Made by a program: the position numbers and the translations under genes | Notes under the pieces: generated by a model | Told to the model about the DNA's origin: nothing | Database searches by the model: none | What the model saw: only the letters and a program-made list of their open reading frames with translations | In this document: positions 10,755 through 21,300 of the stretch, one piece after another | How the letters are laid out: every line of letters begins with the position of its first letter | How positions within the stretch are numbered: the first letter of the stretch is position 1 | DNA from: Aquila chrysaetos chrysaetos | Taxonomy: Eukaryota; Chordata; Aves; Accipitriformes; Accipitridae | Length of the DNA stretch: 64,000 nt | Direction: 5' to 3' | Assembly (NCBI RefSeq): GCF_900496995.4 | Contig: NC_044011.1 | Location: 6,914,041-6,978,040 of the forward strand

Positions 10755-11796
10755 GTGGGTAGAAAAGCTAGAAACCCTGAAGGAGTAAGGATAGGAAAGC
10801 CTAATTCTCCTTTCTGTGAAACAGCCATTAAAATTCCATCCTTTTTTCCTTCTGTGGACAATAGAAGGTCAAGGTTGACCTTGCATTAGGGAAAAAAAAT
10901 CATTATAAAGCTAAATATCTGTTTGGAGGACTGGACTCTCCTGTATGTGTCATTGAGAACTAAATGCTTTATTTCATTTGTGAATGTTCAAAATCAGTTT
11001 AATGCAGATTCTGGAGCAATGACTATATTAATAATTTTCTGGGCAGCTTCTATTGATGTGAATTGTCCTCACGAGAGGACAGAGAGAGAGCATCCGTCCC
11101 AATAGACTGTGTGCTGGATGTTTCTTTTTCTCCAAAAAGAATAAGCAAATCACTCAGTGCTTTCTACACCTGGAGAGAGGAGTTTTACCCAAATATTCCT
11201 TCTCTCCACTACTACATGTTCCCAGAAATCTCCCAGACCTGCAGGGACACTCACTGTCCTTTTATTTCCATTGCCCGGAATCTTGTCCTCATTAATTCTC
11301 AGAAGCTGTAATTCTTGTCTCTGCTGGGAAAACTCTCTTACCTTTTGCTCTGCTGCTCCTGCTTCTGGCTCCAGTCAGGTTTCCATCCAGGTTTTCACTC
11401 CTTGACAAAAAAAGCTGGGCTGTCTTGGAAAGAGGTCTGAACAAGCAGGGCATTGTTTGTTTGGGGAATCAAGAAAGGTATTTTGAAGATTTGCACTATG
11501 TGCAGGAAGGTCCAGTGGGAGATCTCGGACTTTAATGGTGATCTAATGCTGAAAGAGGAATTTTACTGTTAATCCTTGTAGCATTTCCTCATATGAATGA
11601 AGGACAAAACATGCAGTCAGTGGTCATCTCTGTCAAAACCGAAAGAGACCATCAAGTAAGAAAATCTTTAAAGGAAATCTAAGTTAAAGTTGCCAAGGAA
11701 TTTGCTTGGGTAGACTAAGTTAAAAGAAATGCCAAGCAGGCACTAATAAACAACTGGCGGAGAAAAAAGGTTTTTGTTTTGAAGACAAATACTGTG

Positions 11797-11859
11797 TGAA
11801 TAGCTATGGAAACAAATTCACTTCCTTTGGAAGTGGAGTGCAACTAAGGGTAAAACCAA
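11797..11859 (+). CDS. TRAJ: TRAJ segment, motif FGSG
   Basis: Consensus nonamer ggtttttgt (11769-11777) and heptamer tactgtg (11790-11796). The coding part contains YGNKFTSFGSGVQLRVKP with donor gtaagt. Val replaces the usual Thr after FGSG. The paralog is at 20212. Confidence 0.94.
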
Positions 11860-12120
11860 GTAAGTTTTAAACCATTTTCTGTTCAATATTGTATAAAAAA
11901 AGACAGACATGTATGAGCTGAACAAAGGTCTACGAAGGTATGCCCTCAATTATTCAACTCTGTCAGTAATCTACTCCTTCCTTTCACATAAGCAGTGTGG
12001 GCTCCTGAACCCATTTGCTCAGGGACAGACATATTGTGCTGTGGCCAAGTGAGTACAGGTTGCCTTTCGCTCTAAGGATGTGCATGAGTTTGTGTTCTTG
12101 TTGAGGTGAAAACCAATGTG

Positions 12121-12174
12121 TGAACTATGGCAAGCTTACACTAGGCAAAGGGACACAATGCCAGGTTTTGCCTG
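12121..12174 (+). CDS. TRAJ: TRAJ segment, motif LGKG
   Basis: Signal: nonamer tgttcttgt (12093-12101), heptamer caatgtg (12114-12120). The coding part contains NYGKLTLGKGTQCQVLP, with donor gtaagt. Leu replaces Phe and an unpaired Cys sits where Leu is usual. Only 54 bp long. Confidence 0.87.
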
Positions 12175-12530
12175 GTAAGTGCTGCCGCTTGCTTGTAGTC
12201 TCCTTCCATGTGGGGCAAAGCTACTCACGGCCCAGCGAGACTTCCAGCACCTCTCTTCTTGGGACTGTGGCTCTTCAGCTATGGTGTTGCATGCCACCTC
12301 CTTTCCTCCAGGACAGGCTTTGGCTCAGGGCAGAGGCAGCAGTCATCCTAAATGGGGACTGTATTCATAGTTCCAGTGGTGTTCTGGGCCCCATATACAG
12401 ATCGCGGGGGGGGTCTTCTTGTCAGGATGTAGCTGACTATGAGTGACATTCAGCACTGTCTAGTTGGGCTGTGGATGCCCAGCTTTGCCAAGTGGTTGGG
12501 AAGGTTTTTGTTAAGAGAGGAAATGCTGTG

Positions 12531-12596
12531 TGACCTCAGGAGCTGGTGCATATAAACCCAACTTTGGCTCCGGAACAAGACTCATTGTTAGACCAT
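12531..12596 (+). CDS. TRAJ: TRAJ segment, motif FGSG
   Basis: Consensus nonamer ggtttttgt (12503-12511) and heptamer tgctgtg (12524-12530). The coding part contains AGAYKPNFGSGTRLIVRP, with donor gtaagt. It is intact and of classic form. Confidence 0.95.
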
Positions 12597-13010
12597 GTAA
12601 GTCTAACACTGCTCCTATGCTTTCTGTTTTGTTCGAGGCCTTTCTTGGGGTGTTTGAGAGCAGCAGCATGGCTGGATGTTTGATCATTTATGTGTGACCA
12701 TATCTAGCGATGGACTTTGCTTTAAGGGAATGGGTCTGGTGTTGGTGCAAAACAACCCTTCTTGCTCTCTCAGTTTGCCTGGGATGGAGAAAGTGGCTCC
12801 CAAATGGGAGCCTGCTCCCAAATGTCCCAGCTGCCCTGTGGGGAGGCTGTCCTGTGCCACTGCATCCTCGTGGGGTTTGTGCTGCACTGGGAAGCACAGT
12901 CACCCTTCTGCTGCCCCTCCTAGCCTAGGCATGGCTGGGCAAACATGTGGGGAGAGGTGCTGCTTCTGAAGTGCCTTGCTGGACTTTTTGTTATGGAAGG
13001 AAATGCTGTG

Positions 13011-13075
13011 TGATTATAGCTACAGCTACGGCAAGGTGACCTTTGGCTCAGGGACCAGACTGTCCGTCCAACCCA
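13011..13075 (+). CDS. TRAJ: TRAJ segment, KVTFGSG family
   Basis: Signal: nonamer actttttgt (12983-12991), spacer tatggaaggaaa, heptamer tgctgtg (13004-13010). The coding part contains YSYGKVTFGSGTRLSVQP with donor gtgagt. It belongs to a family of near-identical J segments (14800, 18571, 21838 and copies) sharing signal, body and downstream flank. Confidence 0.95.
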
Positions 13076-13405
13076 GTGAGTGTGCAGCTTTCCTGTGTGT
13101 CCTTTGTCATAAATCCTTGAGGTTAAATTGGAGTGGGTATCTGATGACTCTGTCTAGCGCAGCCCCGGGTACTTGTCCTTTGCTCTGCTGAAGAAAGGCC
13201 AAATTAATAATGCTCTTGTTTGCACCAGAATCCTAGTTGTCATCCCTCCTGTAGATGAGATTCCCAAGAGATTTCTTATCAAGGCTACAGTTATACCTGG
13301 CTTCAAATACCTGGTGTTGATGGGAAGGAGCTGATCTCCTGGAGATTAGTTGTAGAGCAATTGGCATGAGAGCTGATGGTTTTTGCTGGAGTGTGAAGGA
13401 CTGTG

Positions 13406-13465
13406 TGAACACAGGGAACTACAAACTGACACTGGGGACAGGGACACGCCTGGCTGTAAAGCCCA
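13406..13465 (+). CDS. TRAJ: TRAJ segment, motif LGTG
   Basis: Signal: nonamer ggtttttgc (13378-13386), heptamer gactgtg (13399-13405). The coding part reads NTGNYKLTLGTGTRLAVKP, with donor gtgagt. The paralog at 21241 keeps the LGTG motif. Confidence 0.92.
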
Positions 13466-14050
13466 GTGAGTACAACTGCTGCCCAGCTGGGGGTATTTCT
13501 TGTGCTCTGTTATACGAATCCTCACTTTCCAGCTCCCTGACCACTTACCTTCCTCTGATCAGAGCAGGCATTCCCTGGATGTGAACAGGGTCTCCTGAGC
13601 TGGGGTCTTCTTTTCCAACCTACTCTCCCCTTCCTCAGCAAATGGATCTAGGCTTGTTGTGGAAGAAATGTGTGCCACTTGATCGTCAGAGACCAGTCGT
13701 CTCACAGAAGCCTTTGAAACCCACAAACAACAAAACCTTGTGAATTTCCATGGGTTCCCTGCACATAAGCAGGCTTTTTGGATGCATGGTCGCCCTGATT
13801 CTGGGCGAGTGGTACCATGGGTGGGAGTTGTCACGCGTGGGTCTTAAAAATTGGGAAAGACAAAGGGAAACACTTTTCTGAAAAGTGCAAGTGAGCTAGG
13901 GAACAGATTTTGCATTGTTCCAGGTATATGAGACTGGACTTGAGCCTGTTGTGTCAGGGAGCTTTGCTGTGGCCTGAATGCAGGCACTTTGTGTTTGAGA
14001 CCATGTGCAGGGCTGACAGAGACATTTTTGTAATGAAACGTGTCGGAGTG

Positions 14051-14107
14051 TGAATCGTGTAGACAAAGTCACTTTTGGAAAGGGAACGGTGCTTTCAGTC
14101 ATACCAG
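14051..14107 (+). CDS. TRAJ: TRAJ segment, DKVTFGKG (unit A)
   Basis: Signal: nonamer catttttgt (14023-14031), heptamer cggagtg (14044-14050). The coding part contains NRVDKVTFGKGTVLSVIP with donor gtaagg. Copies lie at 22875 and 31702, and an older paralog at 22267. Confidence 0.9.
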
Positions 14108-14474
14108 GTAAGGAGCAACTTGTCCCGGAAAGTGGAATGGCTTCATTTTTGCCTTGCTCTTAGTTGTTTTGAGGGAAACAATTTTGGGAACTGAACTGTG
14201 CAGTTTTCCAAGTGACCCTAGGACTTGGTTTTCCTGCATGTCCCATTGTCTTGTGCTCCGGTGCGGTCTGTTACAGCATCAAGGTTTCTTTACGTGCCTG
14301 TTCCCATTCCTCCCTTCCACCTGTGCATATAGTGGATGTGTGCGTCATAGAGAACTGATACTCCAGAGATTTGGCAACCTGGCCCCGTCCATACTGAACT
14401 TGTTCCAATGGTCCTTTGGCTCTGCTATGTCACTGCGTCCCAGCGGGGTTTGTGTTGCAGCGGGAAGCAGTGTG

Positions 14475-14537
14475 TGAGCAATGGTGCTTACCGCAAAGGC
14501 ACCTTTGGGACTGGGACAAGGCTCTGTGTGATGCCCA
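14475..14537 (+). CDS. TRAJ: TRAJ segment, motif FGTG (unit A)
   Basis: Signal: nonamer ggtttgtgt (14447-14455), heptamer cagtgtg (14468-14474). The coding part contains GAYRKGTFGTGTRLCVMP with donor gtaagt. A Cys occupies the strand after the motif. Copies are at 23301 and 32128. Confidence 0.92.
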
Positions 14538-14799
14538 GTAAGTGCTTGCTCACCGAGGCAGGAGTGCCTGAGGCTTTTCAAGCTCTCTGAGCTCCAGGGA
14601 GCATGCACCATCAGAAGGGTTTTGTCTCACCTTGGTAGAGTTTTCCCACTCTATACAGCAGCCCAAGGGACAGCGTGGAGGCACTGTGGGGACAGGAGGA
14701 GGAGGAGGTTTGAGGGGTGCCGCTTAGTTCTGGCCCCAGCCCTAAACTCACCCCACACAGTGGCTTGCTGGGCTTTTTGTTATGGAAGGAAATGCTGTG

Positions 14800-14861
14800 A
14801 GATTATAATACTGGCTACAAGGTGACTTTTGGCTCAGGGACCAGACTGTCCATCCAACCCA
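14800..14861 (+). CDS. TRAJ: TRAJ segment, KVTFGSG family (unit A)
   Basis: Signal: nonamer gctttttgt (14772-14780), heptamer tgctgtg (14793-14799). The coding part contains NTGYKVTFGSGTRLSIQP, with donor gtgagt. It is one Asn codon shorter than its unit-B copy at 23623. Confidence 0.94.
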
Positions 14862-15638
14862 GTGAGTGTGCAGCTTTCCTGTGTGTCCTTTGTCAAAAAT
14901 CCTTGGGTGTCCACTGGAGCACCCTGTAGAGGTTCTTGTTTTGCCTGGATCACGTTACAAAGGGGAAGGAGAACATAGGTGCTATTTCAAGATACTCTCG
15001 TGCCTAGAACCTTTTCCAGGTGTTGGACCTCTGCTATTTATGTAGAGAAACAGTCTATGGACATGGTGCTCCAGGCTACTGTTAGTCTGGCAGTGAGCAG
15101 GAACCAAGGCGTGGTTTAGGACAGAGGGACTGATTGACCAGCTTGTGCTCCGTCCCTATGTAGGGCGGTGGAAGGCCACTGGGCACGCGCAAAGGGGGTT
15201 CTGCTCTGTTCCTTAGCTTGAGACTTTCAGGTAACTTGGGCAAGGCTCAGCTCATGCTCGGTGCAAATGTTTCCTGATAGTCATGTCAAATAGCTCTAGG
15301 TACGCAGGTTGGTTTTCTGAGCATAACCAGAAAGAGAAAAGCTGCAGATGATTGTTACTGTAGTAACTTTCAGCCTGGATAAGGTGTGGACATTGACGGG
15401 AGGAACCTAAAGAGGCTGAGCAGACAGCCAGAAGTGGAAGGACCCTCCAAAAAGCCAAGCAAGTGAAATTGCCCACCACTGACCTGCTCTGCGGAAATGC
15501 AGCAGGTTTTCACTTTAGTGTGATCATCCCACTTGCCCAGGGTGTAGGTTAAGAGGCTGCCAGTACAGCCCAACTGGTGGAGGTGTCGCCAGCTGGGAGC
15601 TAACCCTCTGGGTTTCTGCAAAGTGCTCCGCTGTTGTG

Positions 15639-15692
15639 ACAATAGCTTCAAGTTCACCTTTGGCTCGGGGACTAAAGTCACCGTCTGGCCAC
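15639..15692 (+). CDS. TRAJ: TRAJ segment, motif FGSG (unit A)
   Basis: Signal: nonamer ggtttctgc (15611-15619), heptamer tgttgtg (15632-15638). The coding part contains NSFKFTFGSGTKVTVWP with donor gtaagt. The copy at 24465 is identical. Confidence 0.93.
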
Positions 15693-16620
15693 GTAAGTGG
15701 GTTAATGCCTGAGCGTTGCAATCTCCCCGACAATTATGTCCTAAGGCTGTGCTGTGACTCGGCAAGAAAAGGAATTGGCTAGCTGAAAGGCATAGGACTG
15801 ATTTAAATACTGCAATACTTCTTGCATTGTAAAAAAAACCACCCGTAGATGGAAATCTGGACCGATAGGAAGGCGGACTTCATCAGTTACTCTGACCTTA
15901 GACCATGTTCATGTTGTTGTTCCCATCCCTTTTTGCCATTCCAGCACAACAAGGCTTTGGGATCATGTCTGCAATCGCCTTTGCAGGACCTATTGCACCA
16001 GACCTAACCGTAAATTCCATAGACTCCTTTTTCTTCTAACAAGGGTCTTAAACAGCTTCATTACTAAGGGTCCATTTGCATCGTTCAGCAAGTGCAGTAC
16101 TGAATCTCCATAACCACCCCTATACATTGGGGTATACTCGTAGCCAGCAACGTGAGCTTTTTTGAAGTTTAGCATTCATCGGATCAGAAAATCATGGACG
16201 TTGTAAGTACTCAGGCCATTGAATGGGAAAATGATGAAGGCGGGGTCTGAGGAACGGGGATTATTCCATTATTTACTGAAAGAAAGTTGCCCCAGGTGAG
16301 GTGTCTCTTCCTTGAGTCAAGGCAGACTCAATATAGACAATGCTGTACTCTAGCTTCAAAAATAACAGTTAACGTTTGCTAAGAGAGTAGCAAAACAGAG
16401 ATCAGAAGCAGGCTGTAGCCAAAAAGTAGTAACAGTGATCGCTCGGTTACTGTGGCATCTGCTGGATATTGTAGAACAGGAGAGATGGTCTGCAGAGCAA
16501 TGATGTAAATTACACAAGCTGTGGAGCTTTCCTTTGAGAGAATGCTTCTGTAGGTGCATGCAACTTACTTTCCCACTGTGAGTAGTTTCACGCTTGCAAA
16601 CTGTCTAAGCAAGCTTTGTG

Positions 16621-16690
16621 GCGTGGTTTTCCTTCCAGAAGTTTAATGAACTCGTGTTTGGAGTAGGGACTAACCTTCTTATTTCTCCAG
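16621..16690 (+). CDS. TRAJ: TRAJ-like segment, FGVG, weak RSS (unit A)
   Basis: The coding part ends KFNELVFGVGTNLLISP with donor gtatct, a complete J 3' half. The signal is unconvincing: heptamer-like ctttgtg (16614-16620) with no nonamer at 12 bp. A consensus cactgtg lies farther upstream (16574-16580). A splice-acceptor-like ttttccttccag ends at 16638, directly before the conserved part. The start is therefore uncertain. Confidence 0.7.
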
Positions 16691-17575
16691 GTATCTGAAC
16701 TTTGCAAGTTAGGCAAATGCCTGACTATAGGCTAGGTACACTCAGGCTTGAAAATAGTCACACACAACTCTGTAGTATATATCTTCCCCTCATCCGGAAT
16801 AAAATTATGAAAAAGAAAATTGGTCCCTAACTATAAATGAGGGGGGATTTCCTGAGAGCTGCTTGCATTTGGAGATATACAATGCCACAACACTGAAGGA
16901 AATAAAAAAGATTCATTATTTCCTCCTTTGAAAATTGTGAGCCTATACTCACACCTCGGAAACTTTCCCGAGCATTTGAATCAGAAACCGCAAGTAAAAT
17001 TTTCACTACCTCAGTAATTAAATCTCACGTAAATTTTCAGCCAGAATTGTAGACTCTTCAGGAGATTTTTGACTTTCAAAAAAGAAAAAATGGCTAAGAA
17101 AAGCAAAAGGCCCTTAGAAGACTGCCAATACAATTTTTTTTCCTCCCCATTGGAAGGGAGTGAAAGGAATTGTAAATACTTCACCTGTGGCTTAGATCTT
17201 ATCTCCGCTTTCTCAAAAATTAAATCCGGTTTTCTCTTTGGGATGGAGAGCAAACTCAATTGCAATCTAGGTTTTGCAGGAAGAAGTGGAGAGAGGCGTC
17301 ACTGGTGCTTGGATTTTGTTTGCTTATTAACTAATGAATTAACTAACTCTGACCTCATTCTCCATTTAATTTGCACGCTCTTCAGGGACAGGGGTCTTTT
17401 ATGGGTCAACTTAAAGGAAGAACACTGGGCTTGACACAAACCAGCGAGTGAGGTTTTGGTGCACTGTGGCCCGATCTCTGTTTTTGTGTGAATGCATTTT
17501 TCCAGCTACGTGTGACTTGGTTTACAGAGCTTCCAGCATGCTAAGCCAGTTTTTGTCACGCAAAACTATCTACTT

Positions 17576-17623
17576 CTGCAAACTGGGAGGATGCGTTTGG
17601 ACACTCCTGGCTAAATTACCCAC
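17576..17623 (+). pseudogene. Possible TRAJ relic (unit A)
   Basis: Nonamer agtttttgt (17548-17556) is good, but the heptamer position (17569-17575, tctactt) is poor. The short open body ends DAFGHSWLNYP, resembling a J with two codons lost after FG, then gtttgg in place of a donor. Confidence 0.3.
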
Positions 17624-17836
17624 GTTTGGCTCCAACGGGTTTCTCTTTGCAGTTTGGTTGTGGGTTTTTTTAGCGGGGCTTTTGTTGTTGTTGTTGTTGT
17701 TCCATTTACTAGCTCAGATGCAAACTTCTGTGAATGCATGGCCTGAATTCAATTTCTGGTATTTGAAGTTTCAGCATTATTCTTTTCAGCCCTTCTCACA
17801 ACAATCATACTACTCAGGTTCTTCGGCTACCTAGGG

Positions 17837-17907
17837 CAACTCGGGTTGCATGATACAAGCTCACGTTTGGTAGTGGCACCTCCCAACCACACTCAGAGTG
17901 GAACCCA
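17837..17907 (+). pseudogene. TRAJ pseudogene, FGSG with insertion (unit A)
   Basis: The core SSRLV frame hides an FGSG in another frame (tttggtagtggcacc), followed by an insertion of about 10 bp, then gtggaaccca and a GC-type donor gcaagt. No usable signal is seen. It is homologous to the pseudo-J at 32536, which keeps a perfect heptamer. Confidence 0.55.
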
Positions 17908-18291
17908 GCAAGTATTAATTAATACAACATGAAGTGCAGCCTGCAAAGGAGGGTGGCCATTGCAAAGGAACAGAGCAGAAAGGTAACACAGACTGGTCAG
18001 ACTAAATGATGGCAAGAATGGGCTTTTTCTGCTTTGCACAACAAACCAAGACCAAGGCGTTTTGGCACTCTCGCCTGAAAAGTCCCAGTGCCAGTGCATG
18101 ACTGGTATTGTCCAAGCAGCCTGAGAAAGTAATCTCTGAGTTTTTGTCTTTCCCTCCTCTCTGTGTTGCAGTTCCCAAGGCAGATGCCGTCTCCTGTCCG
18201 AGGGGCTCGTCCCTCTCCTCACAAAAGCAGACCAGAGGGGCTGAGAGAGCAGGCTGAGCCCTGGGTTCTTGTTTGGGTGTGTAGCACTGTG

Positions 18292-18351
18292 TGACCAGCA
18301 ACGCAGTAAAACCCCAGTTTGGGCCAGGGACGAAGCTACATGTTCTGCCAA
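18292..18351 (+). CDS. TRAJ: TRAJ segment, motif FGPG (unit A)
   Basis: Signal: nonamer ggttcttgt (18264-18272), perfect heptamer cactgtg (18285-18291). The coding part contains NAVKPQFGPGTKLHVLP, with donor gtaagc. It is intact. Confidence 0.94.
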
Positions 18352-18570
18352 GTAAGCTTTCTTCTCCTGCTTCTCCACTTTTTGCTCTCTCCTCTTGCTG
18401 CATTCCCACTTTTAGCCACCTTAAGACCAAAAAGAGGAGCCAGAGGTGCAGCGGGAAGAGGTGGAGGATTTGTTTTTTCCTAGCCTTGACATGGCTGGGC
18501 AAAGGCTTGGGGAAAGTTTCTGCTTCTGAAGTGGCTTGCTGGACTTTTTGTTATGGAAGGAAATGCTGTG

Positions 18571-18635
18571 TGATTATGGCACCGGCTACGGCAAGGTGAC
18601 CTTTGGCTCAGGGACCAGACTCTCCGTCCAACCCA
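18571..18635 (+). CDS. TRAJ: TRAJ segment, KVTFGSG family (unit A)
   Basis: Signal: nonamer actttttgt (18543-18551), heptamer tgctgtg (18564-18570). The coding part contains GTGYGKVTFGSGTRLSVQP, with donor gtgagt. It is the closest relative of the J at 13011. Confidence 0.95.
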
Positions 18636-18950
18636 GTGAGTGTGCAGCTTCCCATTGGTCTTCCATATGGCTCTCTTGCAATAGGGTTCTTTCTGTAGTC
18701 GTCCTTTTTTTTTTTTTCCTTTGCACACCTGAAATGCCTCCTCTCCCATCACAAGCTCTGAGAATGCCTTCAGTGCAGTCTTTTGTGAGGTTGTGTTTGG
18801 ACAGAGTAATTCTTCAAGCAAAAACTGAACTCTGCGTGATTTTTGAAAAGTGTCCCCCGTGCCTTGCTGGGAAGGTCCTTGTCAGCCACACTAATGGCTT
18901 CCTTGCTCTGGGGAGATGAGAGCTTTTGTGTAATGGCTTTTTTTGCTGCA

Positions 18951-19008
18951 AGTGCCGGTGGGAACAGGTACAGCCTTGGAGCTGGGACAAAGCTAAGTGT
19001 GAAGCCTT
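18951..19008 (+). CDS. TRAJ: TRAJ segment, motif LGAG (unit A)
   Basis: The coding part contains GNRYSLGAGTKLSVKP with donor gtgagt. The signal is weak: heptamer-like tgctgca (18944-18950) and nonamer-like cttttgtgt (18923-18931). Leu replaces Phe. The start is approximate. Confidence 0.8.
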
Positions 19009-19520
19009 GTGAGTACTCTCAAAGCTACTTTTTTAGCCCTGCGGGGCAATGCAGAAATGTCCAAGGCAATAATGTCAGGGCGTAAATTTTGGGAAGCCTT
19101 CCTGGGAGCGTGCACATCCCTGGCCCTCTCTCTGGGAATGGAAAAGCTGTGAACTGCTGTGGGAGGAGAGGGGGCAGGGCAGAAGGTTTGTCTTTGGGAA
19201 GGGGGGAAAGCTCTTTAGAAAGGCATGTAAGTGCTGGGAGAGTGAGAGAAATGCATATGTCTCAACAGACGTGTCCTGAGCAGCGCTGGCTGCTCCTGAA
19301 GGGGCTCAAAGGCAGCGTGCAACTCTTGTGGGCAAGGGCACTGCTGGAGGAAGAGCAGCGGTGTGTTAGCCTGGTGTGTGGGGAAGGATGCTGTCGTAGC
19401 TCAGGAATTAGTGATTCCCCTTGTCCTTCCCCGTTTTTTAACATGTTCTGCCGGGAAAGGCAAATGTCAGCCTCTTCTGCAGGTGACAGGGTTTCCTTTC
19501 TAAAGCTGGCCGTGGCTGTG

Positions 19521-19588
19521 CCAATTTGCAGGGACAGGTTTTGGCAAGCTCAACTCTGGGCATGGCAGCAGACTTTCTGTGAAACTCA
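19521..19588 (+). CDS. TRAJ: TRAJ segment, atypical motif SGHG (unit A)
   Basis: The coding part contains KLNSGHGSRLSVKL with donor gtaagc. Ser replaces Phe and Leu replaces the terminal Pro. Heptamer-like ggctgtg (19514-19520) has a poor nonamer (19493-19501). It is probably a non-functional open J. Confidence 0.6.
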
Positions 19589-19729
19589 GTAAGCAGCTCT
19601 GTGTTAGCTGGCTCTCAGTGAGCCCCAAAGGAGCATGTTGTTTTCCCCCCTTGATCTCTGTGGGAAATCTTGTACTGTTTTCTGGAGTAAAAGTTGTGTG
19701 CGGTTTTTGCTAGTGGATGTGTCACTGTG

Positions 19730-19792
19730 TGATTTCAGCATCCACCTGGAAAGTTGTCTTTGGGAGTGGGACACAACTGGTGGTGAAACCTG
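19730..19792 (+). CDS. TRAJ: TRAJ segment, motif FGSG (unit A)
   Basis: Signal: nonamer ggtttttgc (19702-19710), spacer tagtggatgtgt, perfect heptamer cactgtg (19723-19729). The coding part contains ASTWKVVFGSGTQLVVKP, with donor gtaggt. It is a paralog of 10692 with an identical spacer. Confidence 0.95.
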
Positions 19793-20211
19793 GTAGGTAG
19801 AAACCCAGCCTGAAGGAGTAACAATAGGGAAAAAAAAACAGCTGAGCTGTGTTGGAAACTGGTCTGCACAGGGATGGTGTTTATGTGTGTGTGTGTGTGC
19901 GATATAGCAGCCAGCACCAAGAAAGACTTTCTGAAGGTGTGCAGTGTGTGCAGGGGCGGCCAGGGGAAGATCTCTGCTATTAGGGCCAATTTCTTAGGGC
20001 TGAGAGAGGAGTTGTGATCATAATCCTGCATCTTTTCTCTACGTGGGACGAGGGTGCACTCAGGGGTCCTCTCTGTCAGAGCTGAAAGGGTTGCCCAGCT
20101 GCGACTGTTGTAAAAGAAGTACCCAGCCAGTGACCCACAGCTTTGGAAGGAATAAGCTAGTGCAGGGGGTAGGTGACTTACAGGGTTTTTGTTGTGAAGG
20201 CAAACACTGTG

Positions 20212-20269
20212 TCTAATTATGGCAACCAAGTCATCTTTGGAGGCGGAACTCAGCTAAGGATAAATCCCA
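20212..20269 (+). CDS. TRAJ: TRAJ segment, motif FGGG (unit A)
   Basis: Perfect nonamer ggtttttgt (20184-20192) and heptamer cactgtg (20205-20211). The coding part contains NYGNQVIFGGGTQLRINP with donor gtaagt. It is a paralog of 11797. Confidence 0.95.
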
Positions 20270-21240
20270 GTAAGTTTTAAAGCCTTTCCTTGCTCCACTT
20301 GGTGGAACAGTTTTGTGGTCATCAACTAGCGTAACTGAAGTGGAGGGAGACTGAGTCAATCTGTGGGGCTTTTTGCTCTGCTTTCTCTGGTAGCAGCAGG
20401 GACCTTGATTCAACAAGACCGTGAATTTACCCCTCCTGCTTACTCCTGCTGCCTCCTCCTCTCTGCCTTTCGCATAAGCAGACCAGGGTCCTGAACCCTC
20501 TTGCTCAGGGAGAGACATTTTGTGCCATGGCCATCCGTACTCGCGAAAATTGAGGTGGGTTGCTGATGGCTCTGTCTAGCACAGCCCTGGGTGCTTGTCC
20601 TTTGCTCTGCTGAAGAAAGGCCAAATTAATGATGCTCTTGTTTGCACCAGAATCCTAGTTGTCATCCCTCCTGTAGATGAGATTCCCAAGAGATTACTGT
20701 TGGTAGCTCTTAAACTTGTGTTGCATTACTGCAGTGGTAAGAGTTGAAAGTGCATGGGCTGTAACTGTTTCAGCTGAAGCGGGCGATTGCTTTCCTGCCG
20801 TTCGTACAGAAGAGCCATTCTTTCTGCTGCTCTAAAATTAGGCAGCACCATTGATTCAACCGCAAGCACATGGGCTCTGTCTGAAGTAACCCAGAGTGCA
20901 GTTCAAGTCCAGGTTGGCAGATTCCTCTTGCCCAGAAAGGTGGCTAGCTCAGGGGACACAGATAGGACTTCCTTGGTGCTGGCAACAGCTCAGGTTGTTT
21001 GGATGACCAGGGAACAGGTGTCCAGAAGTCACCCGCTTCTCCACCGGACACTCGTCAGACCTGCACACAGTGCAAACCCAGGTGTTCCTTGTTGTCTTCC
21101 AGATCCCTCCTTGCCAAGGCTACGGTTATACCTGGCTTCAAATGCCTGGTGTTGACGGGAAGGAGCCGATCTCCTGGAGATTAGTTGTAGAGTAATGGGT
21201 ATGAGAGCTGATGGGTTTTGCTGGAGTGGGAAGGACTGTG

Positions 21241-21300
21241 TGAACACAGGGAACCACAGACCGACACTGGGGACAGGGACACGCCTGGTTGTGAAGCCCA
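21241..21300 (+). CDS. TRAJ: TRAJ segment, motif LGTG (unit A)
   Basis: Signal: nonamer gggttttgc (21213-21221), heptamer gactgtg (21234-21240). The coding part reads NTGNHRPTLGTGTRLVVKP, with donor gtgagt. It is a paralog of 13406, differing mostly before the motif. Confidence 0.92.

Larger units (their letters stand above)
10640..13470 (+). repeat. Older J-cluster duplication, left copy
   Basis: J segments at 10692, 11797 and 13406 have counterparts at 19730, 20212 and 21241, in the same order, with shared flanking sequence. Shared pieces include ctctgtctagc near 13150 versus 20570 and a gattcccaagag stretch at 13258 versus 20680. Identity is visibly lower than between units A and B, and the offset varies (about 7.8-9.0 kb), so this duplication is older. 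Confidence 0.7.

Noticed and set aside
14349-14402. FGNL body after the spacer tagtggatgtgt (copies near 23171 and 32000)
   Set aside because: The heptamer gcgtcat, the missing nonamer and the missing donor make it too decayed to list as a pseudogene; the spacer is noted in a finding.
15198-15265. LGQG following ggttctgct
   Set aside because: Preceded by an in-frame stop, heptamer ttgagac is poor and the strand after the motif is missing.
17893-18502. Two long overlapping reverse-strand open frames (161 and 166 codons), repeated at 26720-27329
   Set aside because: They lie antisense to J segments, have no homology that I recognise, and owe their conservation to the 8.83-kb duplication.
20787-21155. 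122-codon open frame, repeated at 29611
   Set aside because: No known domain, no promoter or splice context, and frame-neutral differences between copies; a chance frame between J segments.
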